Source of the DNA: Parelaphostrongylus tenuis
Taxonomy: Eukaryota > Nematoda > Chromadorea > Rhabditida > Metastrongylidae
Length of the DNA stretch: 64,000 bases
Reading direction: 5' to 3'
Assembly (NCBI GenBank): GCA_019055375.1
Contig: JAHQIW010003696.1
Location: forward strand, 92,193-156,192
Shown here: positions 36,586 to 48,460 of the stretch, piece after piece
Position numbering within the stretch: the first letter of the stretch is position 1
Layout of the letters: the number at the start of each line of letters is the position of its first letter
Made by a program: the position numbers and the translations under genes
The notes under the pieces: model-generated
What the model saw: the letters and a program-made list of their open reading frames with translations, nothing else
Told to the model about the DNA's origin: nothing
Databases searched by the model: none

Positions 36586-38299
36586 CTTGGTAAACGCACA
36601 CAACTTATAGATGAATAACTGAAGAAAAAAGTTTGATATGAAAGTAAGTTGTCTTGAGGTTAACCCACCTAGGCATTTGAGGTTGTATTGTTGATAAGTC
36701 GGCATGAGGCTGCCGTTTGCACGACGTTCACCTTCATAATAGATGGGGCATTTCAATAGAACTCGCACTATTCAATACTGGGAAGCCTGAAAAGGTCATT
36801 CTTACTTCACCCCACAGCAAAGTCTTTGACTTAAGTCTTGTTTTTTGCTACGAAACCTATGTCCACATGCATTCAAATCACTATCAATCGAAAATTCAAA
36901 ATTTTACGTCAGAATTTGACCAACATTTTTAAAGTATGACCTGGAAAAAAGCTGTGGATTTGATAGGCAGCTTTCTAGCGATATTGTTCCATCACTCGCT
37001 GAAAATTGTTGAGGATTAGTTACATACAGGCCACTGATATTTTCAAAACATGGAGCGTATAAATGTTAGATGTGATTATAACTTATGAAGGCCGTTTGGA
37101 ACCTCAAATCTCTCTGCTATCAGCGCGCTGGGCTATTAGTTTCGGTAGGCTGTCTTTTCTACACCGTTACTAAGCCAAATCTTATCTTAACCACTGTCGA
37201 AATAAAATAGCGGATCCTTAGAACATGGAGCTTCGTCATGAGAAAATCTTTTAGCCGTTTTGAAGATAATATCTTAGAAGTACTATCAAAATGTTTGGCT
37301 TTTATTTTTGCAGCATCCATTGTTGCGCTAGAAATCCTAGAAAATTTAAAATTATGTTCGTAAAATTTTCTTCAGAGTGATAGTGTTAAGCACTCTGAAT
37401 TCGCTAGAAAAGATATGTACGAGGTATCACAATGAACGTACTCTGATATCTGTAATTAAACATAATTCTATTTTTATTACGAAACCAATGATTTCTCTGC
37501 TTCGATTGCTCTTCTTGTATCCATCACATTCACGAAGGTCTTCGGATTTGTGTAAGAGTTCGTTCGGCTGTTGCTTGAAGGACTTAAGTCTTACTTATAG
37601 ATGTCCTTACATTCTGGTCAAGTTGATTCCATTGGTATGGTAAGATAGTCGTGCTAAGGATGTATCCATATTTTGATCCCAAATAATCGCCACTTTTTTT
37701 GGACTGTTAGAGCGTTGTGATTCCAGACAAGTCTGTTAGCAAGTTATCGATGCCGAGGGGATTGTTTGTTCAAAACAACTTTGTTCGTTCTCCCACGTAC
37801 TTATCAATGATTTGATTGTATGCTCTCAGATAACCATAGCATTTGTATACACATAACGTGACTACACGAATGAGAAAATGGAACAGTACGAGGATCCCAT
37901 CCTATTTCCGTTCAGCTGCATTAACATAAGTTACATTGATGGTGCTAAAATTACGATAGGAACGTCTAGCAGAGTGGTTGGAGATATATTGGGATGCTCG
38001 CAATCGTTCTTTCAATTCCATTTTGCACCAACCTGGCTTCTCATTCTTCTAAGGTGGGAAAAATTATTTCGGGCTTACTTAGAAGGGTGACGTGGTTTTT
38101 CTTGTTGGATGGCACGGGATGAAGAAACGATCCCTTTCGCCGGACAAACACTTTTCATAAGAGTGTTAATAATTATTCGAACGCTTGAAATTCTAGCTGC
38201 TGCTCTACATGATCGTTTTTGAAGCCCCTTCTATAACGCTTCAAAAGTTAAAATAAAATTTTGTTTTTACAACAGTGAGATTGTGTTTTACTCTAACCG

Positions 38300-38660
38300 C
38301 GCAATTTTACTGTTACGAAAGGCATGCGAACGTGTAGAAGTAATCTTGTAGCATCAGAGTCATACGTTTAATCTGGAGTTTCATTCGAGGAAGACATGAA
38401 ATTTAAATTGAATAAAGAATATCCGTTTCATGCGTATAACGTATCAGTTCTATCGATCGATCACCATGTACAACCCGCAGGCAGACCCTCTACGCCCGCC
38501 CCTACCCTCAGCCCGTGGATTAGCTAAAAACACATGCACGCGTATTTGAATCAATTCTATTTTCCCTGCTACACTGCGGAGAAACGGTTTTACCAGAAAA
38601 TGAGCGGAGCAATGAAGTCGTGGAATCCTACGCTATCGAATGATTACTGATAGTTAAAGG
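38300..38660 (+). repeat. Dispersed repeat R3, copy 1
   Basis: It shares in the same order and strand with 41020-41370: CGTGTAGAAGTAATCTTGTAG, ATCAGAGTCAT, TCTGGAGTTT, TTCCCTGCTACACTGCGG.GAAACGGTTTT and ACGCTATCGAATG. Its function is unknown. Confidence 0.65.
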
Positions 38661-38860
38661 AAGAGCTCTGTCTTGCGAGAAATATGCGCGTATGAAGTAC
38701 GAATGTTTTCCTTTTGTTAAAGCGTTATAAAAGTGCGGCATTAGATAGAAAATGAGCTTTCGGATGACTGTAAGCATTCTTATGAAAAATTCTTGTCCAA
38801 CGAAAGGGTTCTCTTCTTTATTCAGTGCCTTCTAACGGAATTATGCCTAAAACGCCATAT
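38640..38860. repeat. FB1-type half copy
   Basis: It contains ACGCTATCGAATGATTACTG, then AGCTTTCGGATGAC and CTTATGAAAAATTCTTGTCC, shared with 41340-41505. Confidence 0.6.
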
Positions 38861-40044
38861 ATATGTAGTGGTAGAGAACGGCGTATTTTATAAAGCAAAT
38901 ACTCCTTTTTTCGTCTCTATAATGCTTGAACAGAATCAAATGCGTGGCACATTCATTGGGAACTAGTCAATACGGAAGGCTCCATCCTCATACTATGATA
39001 AAATGAGGGAACCTCTTCCAAGGAATATTAAAAGGCTATATGATGTTTATTTGCGAGTCGAATAGCAAGTACAAAAAAGGTCTTGTACTAATCTAAAGAA
39101 AAACAAATGAGGACTAAACTATTATCAAGAAAAAACTTACTTATTGCTGGTTATGCAGTTTGGTCTTCCTGCGATTCCTCACGCAACCTTGCAAAGGCGA
39201 TTTCAGGCCTTCATTATGTCGAAGCCAGAAAATTTTTTCGGCGACGAGTTCTTTGGTCGGACGTCCTAGTAGTTTATTCGGAGACAATGTTCAAGGGCCA
39301 AATTGAAACAGAAAATAAAAATGAAAAAGTCACTGGACCGCTCATGGACGATGTACAAGGCGAAGTCTTATCAAAATATCTTCAGAAATATCAGAAATCT
39401 TATCGTCATTAGAGGTGGAAAACCAAGGTGGCCACAAATTTCATCAGTGCTGCAAACGACATGCATTTTTTTGCTCACCATGATGGCTCTAATCGTTCCT
39501 CCCCGTCCACGTGAAACGTGGATGTTTGGAGACGAAGTCTCAAAAGAAAAAATCTTTGTAAAAATCTGCGGGCCGAGGCGTCACGAAGATGCTGTTTACG
39601 CGTGCCACCTAGCGCTGTTTTTTTGCCATGACCGTTGAGGTTAGGTGATGAAAATGTAAACTGATGTAATTTAGATATGGAATATGTTATCCTTGTTGAG
39701 GTTCAAAATTACCTACTGCCAAAATATTTAAAAGTACAGTATTTCCAAGATATGTTAGTTTTCAGAAGACATAAACAAGCATGTAGCGCACATGGCCAGG
39801 AGGAACAAATTCGCGTGCGCAACATGATGACGCAAGCTGTACGAAGTGGCTTATTGTTAGATGAGCATATCAATCCTCCAAAGAACGCGAAGAAGTAAAA
39901 AGTGAAGCGGAATGTAAAACTTGGACAGGAATCCAGAAAGAGCACTCTTCAATTGCGATGACTGTCTCATTCAATAATTTATTTAATAATAATTCAACAG
40001 TAGTCAATGCAATAACTTATGTAACAATAATTCACGCGCACAGT

Positions 40045-40335
40045 AAGGATGAAGGGTAAAAATATTGAGCACTCGAGGATGATCAGTCTTTGAGGGATGG
40101 GCCATACACATGACTTCATCTAGCATCGTTAGAGGTAACTAAATGCATACATGGCCCTTACATCTCTTGGTGGCCTACCAACATATGAAGTAAGTGTTGC
40201 CATCTCCCTAGGCAGTTTGGTACCAATTTCCTGACCTCGGAGGGATGGAAGGCTTAACGAGCCTTGAGCACGGAATGGATCTATGAGCCACGAGTGTGTC
40301 CTGGGACACCTCTAATGCCTGTGCCACACGCTCCC
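40045..40335 (-). mobile_element. SINE-A copy, minus strand, diverged
   Basis: The reverse complement reads GCGTGTGGCACAGGCATTAG, then CTCAAGGCTCGTTAAGCC, CATCCCTCCGAGGTCAG, AATTGGTACCA, the GATGCTAGATGAAG segment and CCCATCCCTCA in family order. It lies in GPCR intron 1. Confidence 0.8.
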
Positions 40336-40796
40336 TGCATATAATAACTTATGTATCAATACCTTAATAATTCATTTCAATACTTTATAGTTCATGCGAA
40401 GGTTTGCAAAAGGCGGCACCAAATAAAACAAAGGTTACCTTCAATTCTTCATAAACTCTTTCTATTCATGCTCTTGATTTTCATAACGCAGAACTTAACT
40501 GGCTTACAATTTTGGCCAAATTTAGAGTAGTAAATGCACTAGAAATAGTGATCTCCTCAGAAATACTTGATTATGATAAAAGCATTCGACGTTGATCATT
40601 TCCTTAGTGATACGCTTTCCAATAAGCATTGCAGAGGTGAGTGAGTGCATGTTTGGTGTATAGACTGACCTGCAGAGAGCTACTGATAAATCATGGAAGT
40701 TTTCTTCCCAAACAAATCTGCTGCCGAGCGACCGACGTCGAAGTGATAAAGAGTTTGTTTGCTTGTAGTGTGGAGTCAAAGCAATAACCATATGTT

Positions 40797-40850
40797 TATA
40801 ACAAGACGCCTCTAACCAATGCGTTACACACCACGAGGAATAATGACAAC
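40797..40850 (-). mobile_element. SINE-A head fragment
   Basis: The reverse complement reads GTGTAACGCATTGGTTAGAGGCGTC, matching the A-box head of the copy at 31183. Only about 50 bp are recognisable. Confidence 0.45.
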
Positions 40851-41019
40851 TTAATTAACAAAAATATCTGTCAACAGGGATAATATTGCTTAACTTTTTC
40901 CGGTTCTTTTCGCCTATTCAAGGAAAAAAATGACGCCTTTTAACTCTTTTCTAGCTCTGTAATATAGAAAACAAAATTATGTTTCACACCAGCCGAGCGC
41001 CTTCATTCTTATATGGTGT

Positions 41020-41370
41020 TGATTCACTGGAGGCACGAGTTACATGTGATCATGTAGAGGAGATCTCGTAGTGTCAGGGTCATCTTCTTTATCTAGAGTT
41101 TTCTTCAAAACGAGGAAAAATTCGCGAATTAAATGTCAAAAATCGCACTTCACATGTGGCTCGCCTAAGCGCCATCGAACGATCGCCGTGTTGAAATTGC
41201 AAACGGCTCCTCTCCCCACCCTCGAGTTCATAAACTGGCCAAAAACACTGGCCGCGCATGTGATTCAATCGTATTTTCCCTGCTGTGCTACAAAAACAAA
41301 CGGTTTTTTCCAAAAAGTAAGCATAGCGTTGGAATAGTGGAAACTTACGCTATCGAATGGTTACTAAAAT
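41020..41370 (+). repeat. Dispersed repeat R3, copy 2
   Basis: This is the second copy of the 38300-38660 repeat, 2.7 kb away in direct orientation and strongly diverged. Open frames at 41071-41337 (+) and 41089-41313 (-) fall entirely inside it. Confidence 0.65.
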
Positions 41371-41505
41371 TTCAAAAAACGACGCGTAGTTTGTAGTCAG
41401 AGATTTAAGCTTTCGAAAGATTATCAACATTCTTGTGAAAATTTTTTATCCAGCGAATAGGGTCGTTTCTTCATTTGTCCCCAGATAACAGAAAAGTTCG
41501 TTTTT
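41340..41505. repeat. FB1-type half copy
   Basis: It contains ACGCTATCGAATGGTTAC, AAGCTTTCGAAAGATTATC, GTGAAAATTTTTTATCCAGCG and the end CAGATAACAGAAAAGTTCG. Confidence 0.6.
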
Positions 41506-41700
41506 TCTAATATTCATGCCACCCGTTATCACATTTATTGCGCGGGTCCAGCACTTTTAGCGTTCGACACGTTTTTTCATATTCATTGTACCAAAGGTCC
41601 TCGAAGATTTGGCGTGGGGTTTCGAATGCTGATTGGAGATTCGTTTTCTTTGTGATTATCGTAGAATACTGGTTGCATAGACCTCGCGATCTCGAGATTA

Positions 41701-41810
41701 GCCACGCCAGGGCGTTTCCAGGTGATTGCAAAAGAGTGTTGAGGAGGATATCGAACTAGAACATTTATATTAACGTGTAAGACCGACCACTTAACCAGAG
41801 TTTCGTGCCT
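41701..41810 (-). mobile_element. SINE-B copy
   Basis: The reverse complement reads TGGTTAAGTGGTCGGTC (A box), TAGTTCGATATCC (B box), then ACTCTTTTGCAATCACCTGG, matching the family core. It lies in GPCR intron 1. Confidence 0.58.
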
Positions 41811-44789
41811 TGTATGTAAATTTGACTTTATATGAAATGGTTTAGATGCTCAGATTTCGTCAAGCTGTCGAGCAAAACTTCATCGGTTTTTTGTTATGAC
41901 TCTTTTTTATCCTTTCATCGTAGTACGACTCTGGAAGTGTCCTTTTTACAGGTAAAAATAGGCACAACACTCTTCAGGAATTGTCGAGTTCTTCGTTTCA
42001 ACTGTTCAACCTCATCTGAGCTGTACTTGATCATCCTGAGTTTGTCATTCTTTGAGCTTTTGGCTCGCTGTATTGATTGAATCAGCTCCAACTAACCCCT
42101 TCAATAATAACTATTGGAAGTACTTCTTGTCTCCACCCGTATTTGCCTTCAGTCACCCACCTTTCACTCAGACCTATGCAAATTCACGCTGGTCGGGGCA
42201 ATCGTTCATGATTTCATGGTTAAATACAACGTCGACTATAGCAGCGGTTTTACATGTTTTACGTAGAGAGATATATTAATGCAAAAAAATTAGCTACAAA
42301 GTGTTTTCCTTTTTATCCTTAGTTAAGACATCGATACTAGCGATTGTGCTGGCTTTTTTATAACTAGGGTATCTTGGGATTTAACGAATCAACAGATTGA
42401 TAGAAAAACATTTTCGTATTGCCATGGAGCTGCGAATTATTTGCTTCAAGGTACTTCTAGTCCAGTTTCATCTATAGTCTATCCCAAAATACTAACGTAA
42501 GTGGAAAAAATGTACGATTTATATCAAAAACGCGACAGCCGCAACCGAAACGATATACTTAAAAGTGCCATCCTATCTTGCTGAGCAAAATCTCGCTTAT
42601 TCAGTCGCTTTTGCCGCTCTAAACATGAGGATCGTCAAAAAAATTACAGAAAAGGGACTGTTGAGCTGTAACAAACATGGATTCGATCGTTGTGTAATGA
42701 GAGAATTTGATTTTTGTCATTGAAAATCAATAGACTTTAATGGATTTTATTTCAATCAGAAAAGGCAGTAATAACTTTGATATGTTTGTTTGTAACCGAG
42801 AAACTAAGCGATTTTCTGCCTTACACGCAATGTGTCGAAAATACGTTGAAACAGTTCTGTGGATACAATTCATTGGAGACTGAAAATTCTGAAACTCTTA
42901 ATTGATGGTGAATGATGCAACTTATTTTCCTCATACTAGCTGTGAAACGCGAGGCATGAGCAAGTTTCACTCAAAAAGAGAGAAAAGTATAAGTTATTCA
43001 TCATAGAAAAGTTGATGAATTAGGAAGAGTGGCGAGAAAAAGAGCTGCAATAAAAAAAATACATCTGGAAGACTCTCGCCTACAAAATGTATTTGGAAAA
43101 AATCTGTCCTCAAGAGACTTAGAAGACAGTTAGTGCATTCGACATCGAAAGATGAATTTCGTCGACTCGCGAGTTCGTACTTTTGGAAGAGTTTTTCTTC
43201 TAAGTAATAGAATACACAGCTATTGATCTTCCAAAAATAGTGGCATTGTCAATTTTTTCCGAGAAAGAGTCCTGAGTTGACAAATTTATCAGTTGGCTTG
43301 CAGAAAAGTTGGGAGCTGAAAACTCAGTGTTGGGGTCTGTTGACCAGCAAAGAAATCATTCAAAAGCATGCTTTTCAGAAAGAGTTCTACACGTTCATGC
43401 CTTCAATGAAATAAAACAATGCTTCTTAGATAAATCTTAAAGTTTCTAGATTCTTGAGTGTTCTAGTTGAAACAAAAAGCCAGTTCAATCACGAATCTGT
43501 TAAATTTTTCATATACGATTATTCTTGCTTGTCTGTGGTCGCCTCCATTTAGAGAAAAAAATTTGATTGCCATCAATTGATACGAAATGTATCAGCTCTT
43601 TTTTTCTTGTCAAGTCTATTATTGAAATCGTCGCTCAGTTTTTCTATGATAAGGTTTATACAACTACATTTTACTCAGTGAACAAAGCGCAGGCTCATTT
43701 CACTGAACTATATTAATATGTTGGTTTGTATCTTATCTTTTCTCCGTCGCCAATATTTCAATAAGTCGTTTTATTGGAAATGAAAAGAGGTATCAGATTT
43801 AGAAATCCTTAACTGTAGTTGATTTTCATAACAGCACACATGAAATGGGCATTGATGAGAATTTGGAACAGTCTTCTAATATCACCAATAAATACAAATT
43901 TATGAATTTTGATGTTAATGTGACCTCGTAGAAATGTCAACGTTATAGTGAGCACGTAAAACGGTTCTTTCTGATTAGGACGGAAAACATGAACAATTGA
44001 CCTCACGCGCTAGAGAACAATTTTCATAGGAATGTTAGTATCATTCGGAAGCAGAGACTTGTGGCTACAGCTCTGCATCGTCGGTTTTTCAAAACATTTG
44101 TTTATAACGTTGGAAAAAACCAAAAGAAAATCACGCTTCATAAAACCACGTGTTTTTCCTCATATCTCGCTTATATTTCGCTGGACAAAATTATCCTTAG
44201 AGTGTTGGTACTCAAACCATAGCATAAGATTCAAAAAACTCAAAAATGCGTTTGCTTTTTAGAAAGCTCTGTCAATCTTTTGAACTCCTCTGATCTTTGA
44301 TTTTGTGCGTTAGACCTCGCCGAACAGAGCTCTTTTTTAGACTATTAGTTATCATCCGATAGACCAATGCTTTCTGATTTTAGCGATGTGCTTATTTTCT
44401 GGAAATACAGTTTAGTAGGGAAAATAGGATCGAGTTTTACATTTTTAATACCGTTGTTCACAGGCCATTTGACAAGGCGAATGCCGTCGTAGGGGGAGTC
44501 GCAAGGCGGGGTGAGGCGGGCAATTGATATTTTGTTTGATAAAGATAAAACATGTTTTGAGCCGTTTAGTCTAGTGCTATAGAGGCGTCTCTTTCGTCCT
44601 ACTCATCAGACCAAGATTATCAGTAGCACTCTCCCTCGGTCCACCCGATCCCCTTAGGCTAAATAATCCTCTATAAAGGAATTAACACCGGGTTGAAATC
44701 ATCCTCAAATGTATGAATGATATCTTGTGTGAAATATAAAAAATAATAACTTACCCTACGTGAAAAATATTTTGTTATCCAGTTGGTAA

Positions 44790-45110
44790 TTTTTCCTCCG
44801 CTTCGAAAGATACTCCAGATAAAACGATTGATCAAGATATTGCAAAAATTTTTCTACACACTGATATGCTTCTCGGCTTTCAACGAATTATACGCGTGAT
44901 AAAAATGAAGGCGAAAGGCGAGTGTGAAACATAGTTTTTGATCAGAATGCTACGAACGTTTTAAAAGGGTGTTTTGAGAACCGGCGACATGGTGCGCTAG
45001 CATCAAGTCTCAGCTTCCGAATGGTCACTGACACTTCTATAAAAAGTTCCTCTCCAGCGGATGAGATCGATTTTCTATTTGTTCCCTCCAAATCATGAAG
45101 AACCTTTAAG
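44790..45110. repeat. FB1-type relic
   Basis: TCAGCTTCCGAATGGTCAC, CTATAAAAAGTTCCTCTCC and the GCGGATGAGATCGATTTTC segment match the ordered core of the other half copies. The end motif is lost. Confidence 0.5.
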
Positions 45111-45635
45111 ACTTTCATGAATTTCTAATAAATCTTATTCATGAAAATGCTCTCGCCCTATGGGGTTTCTTGATTGGCTAGTGTTTCGCTTACTGGACGG
45201 ATTTTCCTTCAGAGTGTTGAGATGACTCCTCAAGTGGTTTCAGAGAATGATTTGTTCCGTATCATGCCACGATTGCCGATATTCTCCAGGATGGAATTGA
45301 TTTTACAAATGCGCTAATTCTAATCTTCTTTTTAGGATACTGGATGAATTGCTCCATTAACAAAAAATGGAAAGAAACTACTAAATAAGGTCTAATACTA
45401 TAGTCGGAAGTGCAATAGTCCTAGCAAACTACGCAAGAGTTTTTGAAGCATGCTTCTACAAAATCAATAAAGATTTTTGAGAATTTTGCAGAAAACACTA
45501 TGTCCTAACAAAATGTTGCAAAAAATCGTTTCAATCAAAAACAAAAAAAAATGTGTAGAGCGGAAATTTTTGCTGGATAAAGAAAGATTCTTCATTACGA
45601 TGATTGGTGCCCTAGCTGACGTGGACTTGTTGCAG

Positions 45636-45782
45636 TGGAGCCAGATGAACATCTTCCTGACGAATTTGGCTTGTGCTGACCTTCTTATTCTGATATTCTG
45701 TCTGCCACCAACTGTCATCAATGACGTGACAAAGACGTTCTGGTTCTCGGAGCTCTTCTGCAAATCCATACTATTCTTCCAG
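45636..45782 (+). CDS. Neuropeptide-receptor-like class A GPCR, exon 2 (ICL1, TM2, ECL1, start of TM3)
   Basis: This 147-bp exon gives 49 codons in phase 0 at both ends, bounded by TTGTTGCAG and GTAAGG. It begins with W-S-Q-M-N-I-F, the usual intracellular loop 1 sequence, and TM2 carries the class A signature N-L-A-C-A-D-L-L with the conserved aspartate. TM2 ends in L-P-P. ECL1 contains the conserved tryptophan (F-W-F), followed by the conserved TM3 cysteine (L-F-C-K) that pairs with ECL2. The exon joins in frame to exon 1 (9.7 kb upstream) and exon 3 (10.4 kb downstream). The upstream frame stays open, but the loop 1 homology and the acceptor place the true start at 45636. Confidence 0.92.
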
Positions 45783-47559
45783 GTAAGGCATACTCAGTTG
45801 TACTTACTACTCATTTACTGTACTTAAGTACATACCTATTTGCATAACTAATGCATCATTGCTCACTTTTGTACGTCCTTAAAGGATTACAATCCTAAGT
45901 GATTCGTGAATCGTCTAGAGTGGAGAAAATTGAGAGTTCAACAATAATATTCCACTTTATTTTTTTCAGCTTGATTTTTCCATGTATCATGGTTTTTATT
46001 TTTCTTCAATGAAATTCAAATTATCCAGTATTATTGATGCGTACATAAAGGCTTAAAAAGTTACGGTGTATCAAAATCTTTCGGTGAGCTTCTGTTGGTT
46101 GAAATCTTCTTTACATGGTTCTGAAGCCACAGTAGTTAATTCTTGATGCTATAGCATCAGATATTTTTTGTACTTCTACCCTCTTCTCTATCTTAGTTTT
46201 TTTCCTGATAATTTAAACTTAACTAGCTGAATCTTAGTCACGTGAAGGATGTCTTAATCCATTAATGGCGACTCTAAGTGCATTGCCTCTGGTGCTATCG
46301 AGTTGAAAGAGAACGAAAAGTGACGAAATACTAGCGCTGAAATATCGGTGATTGGATGATGTTTAGATTCAAACGAACGTGAAGGAACACCCACTGTATG
46401 GTTCAGAGATACCTCATATAGAAAAGACCATATTGAACCTATTCTAGGTTGTTTGAAAAAGGCTCAGGTAAAAGGCATCATTCAATCTTAAGCTTTACCA
46501 TCCAAAGCAGTAGCCAGCGAGTTTCTTACGAGTGCCTTGCCAGTATGAACTAAAGAAGATGAAGAAGTTTTGAGCAAATGGAAATCTTTCGGTAGTTCTG
46601 ACGTGCACGTACGATAGTTTCAAACTTCAGTTCAAACCTATCGATGGCCATCGACATTGAGGCCGGGGATACATTTGGCTTAACCTTGATTATATTTTTG
46701 AGAGCTTTGAGACATTTGTTTGAGTTGTTTCCAGACCACATATTAGTAATAAAGGTAGACTACGTGCTATAAAAGTCATTTAATCAACTTTATTAACCGT
46801 GGATTTCTCTTTAAACGATACCTCATACACAAATGATTGACCTCAATCGGTAGTCGATGCAGGTTTGAACAAATTTCACAGATTTTGATATTAATCGTTT
46901 TTCAAAATAAAGTTATTGCACGTTAGTACTTTATAAATTGACTAAACTGCATTTCGAACTAAAAACCACTCCAATTGCAATCATTAGTATGGAGAGAAGC
47001 AGACAAACATATGCGCACACACACGCACACATTCGTACTAATGTGAACAACAGTTAGGACACAAAGGGACTCGACTGCTTGAACGTCGTGTACATCTCCA
47101 TAACACGGCAACTGATGGTTTTAGATATGAAAGGCGCTTGAAATTTGACGAAAGGAACACGTGGGCCTGCTATAAATTGAAGAAAAGTGATACATCGACT
47201 GCTGAAATAATTCAGGAAAAGTTTTACTTCACTAGGTCTCATAATTCTGCGCCGTCACCTTCCTACTAATGCAGGTTGGCCAGTGGGGATAAGGCGAGGG
47301 AGACAGCCGAACGTACGTATACCACTGGCGTAATAAAATCTCGGAAATAGTCAAATCAGTATCTTTGAATAAAAGTGAAACATTTTCATATTTTTGGACA
47401 CCACCAGAGCGTTGCCGAAAATATTTCGCATTGTCGGTATTCTAGCAAAACTTGAATTATGAGAAAACTTTCTCTTCATAGCACTTCGTTATACGATTGT
47501 TACCGGAAAATTCTACGCCATGGCTCCCAGGATCGATTATCTATTGACGGCGGCATTGA

Positions 47560-48460
47560 TTATTTCAGTGCTTTTTTCGTAGGCAGTCCAGAGGTTTGTC
47601 GTCCCACTGATAGTCGAGTGACTCGAGCGGGTACCAGCAACACTTCCACTTTTTCCTATCGTTTGCAAGAGTAGCCCAGTGGGTCCTCTTCGCTCGAGGG
47701 AATCGCTGAGCATCATGTTTCTCTTCTATATCTTTCGTGAAGAAGTCGGACCAACGGGTCGACGGTCTTCGTGTGGAGCGGTTGATGTCCCGAGGAATCC
47801 AGTCGGTAACGGCTCTCGTAAATCGGTTGTCGTTGAAGCGCATCACGTGTCCGGCCCACCTTATTTTCGATATCTTGGCGTGTAGAATGGCGTCTCTGAT
47901 TTTCGATCGTTGACGTAGGTCGGAACTTCGGATCCTTTTTCTCATTTGCGAGATACGGGATAGTCCTAGCATCGACCTTTCGACTGCGCGTTTAATAACG
48001 TCAAGTGATCTTTCATCCTGCTTACGTAGCGACCGGGTTTCTGCTGCGTACGTTAGGGCAGGGATAATTGTCGAGTCGAAAAGGTGGGCACGGAGTCGGA
48101 TGTTCTTTGTCCTCTTCACTACATCTTCGATGCTCTTGAACGATCCGCATGCCGCTCGTTTCCTCCTGCTCAACTCTGGAGCTAGGTCGTTCATCATGTT
48201 GATTTCACGACCTCGATGTAAATGGAGCATTCGGAGATTGTCGTTCCGTTAAGCGTGAATGGGGCATTCGAAACCCATCCGTTCCTAATAAACATTGTTT
48301 TCGTTATATTTAGTTAAGATCAATCTTTCCACAGGCGTTGTCAAAATCGGTCAACATTCGTTCCTCTTGGCTGATGCTTGGTGTTATGAGGACGATATCA
48401 TCAGCAAAGCGAAGGTGGTTTAATTGCCGACCGTCAATTTTCACTCCCACAAATGCCAAA
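47560..48460 (-). mobile_element. 5'-truncated RTE-type non-LTR retrotransposon (reverse transcriptase C-terminal part)
   Basis: On the minus strand, 48455 to 48310 reads V-G-V-K-I-D-G-R-Q-L-N-H-L-R-F-A-D-D-I-V-L-I-T, containing the reverse transcriptase catalytic F-A-D-D box. After an in-frame stop and a frame change, 48230-47565 is open for 221 codons. This part carries the typical strongylid RTE C-terminal sequence, including N-D-L-A-P-E-L-S-R-R-K-R-A-A, I-R-W-A-G-H-V-M-R-F and T-R-W-S-D-F-F. The endonuclease and N-terminal RT are absent, and the sequence upstream of 48460 does not resemble the element. It lies in GPCR intron 2 in antisense. It is inactive but still well preserved, so probably fairly young. 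Confidence 0.9.

Larger units (their letters stand above)
35901..45635 (+). other. GPCR intron 1 (9.7 kb), repeat-filled
   Basis: This intron runs from the GTGGGT donor to the TTGCAG acceptor. It contains a mariner with long terminal repeats near its start (36001-36585), two copies of a 360-bp dispersed repeat (38300-38660, 41020-41370), SINE copies at 40045-40335, 40797-40850 and 41701-41810, and fold-back half copies at 38640-38860, 41340-41505 and 44790-45110. Open frames at 37377-37643, 37878-38090, 39107-39898 and 41832-42279 show no recognisable protein. Confidence 0.7.

Noticed and set aside
39107..39898. Overlapping plus-strand frames of 101, 111 and 73 codons in GPCR intron 1
   Set aside because: A short V-L-W-S-D phrase recalls Tc1-type transposases, but no other Tc1 box, ends or consistent frame could be found.
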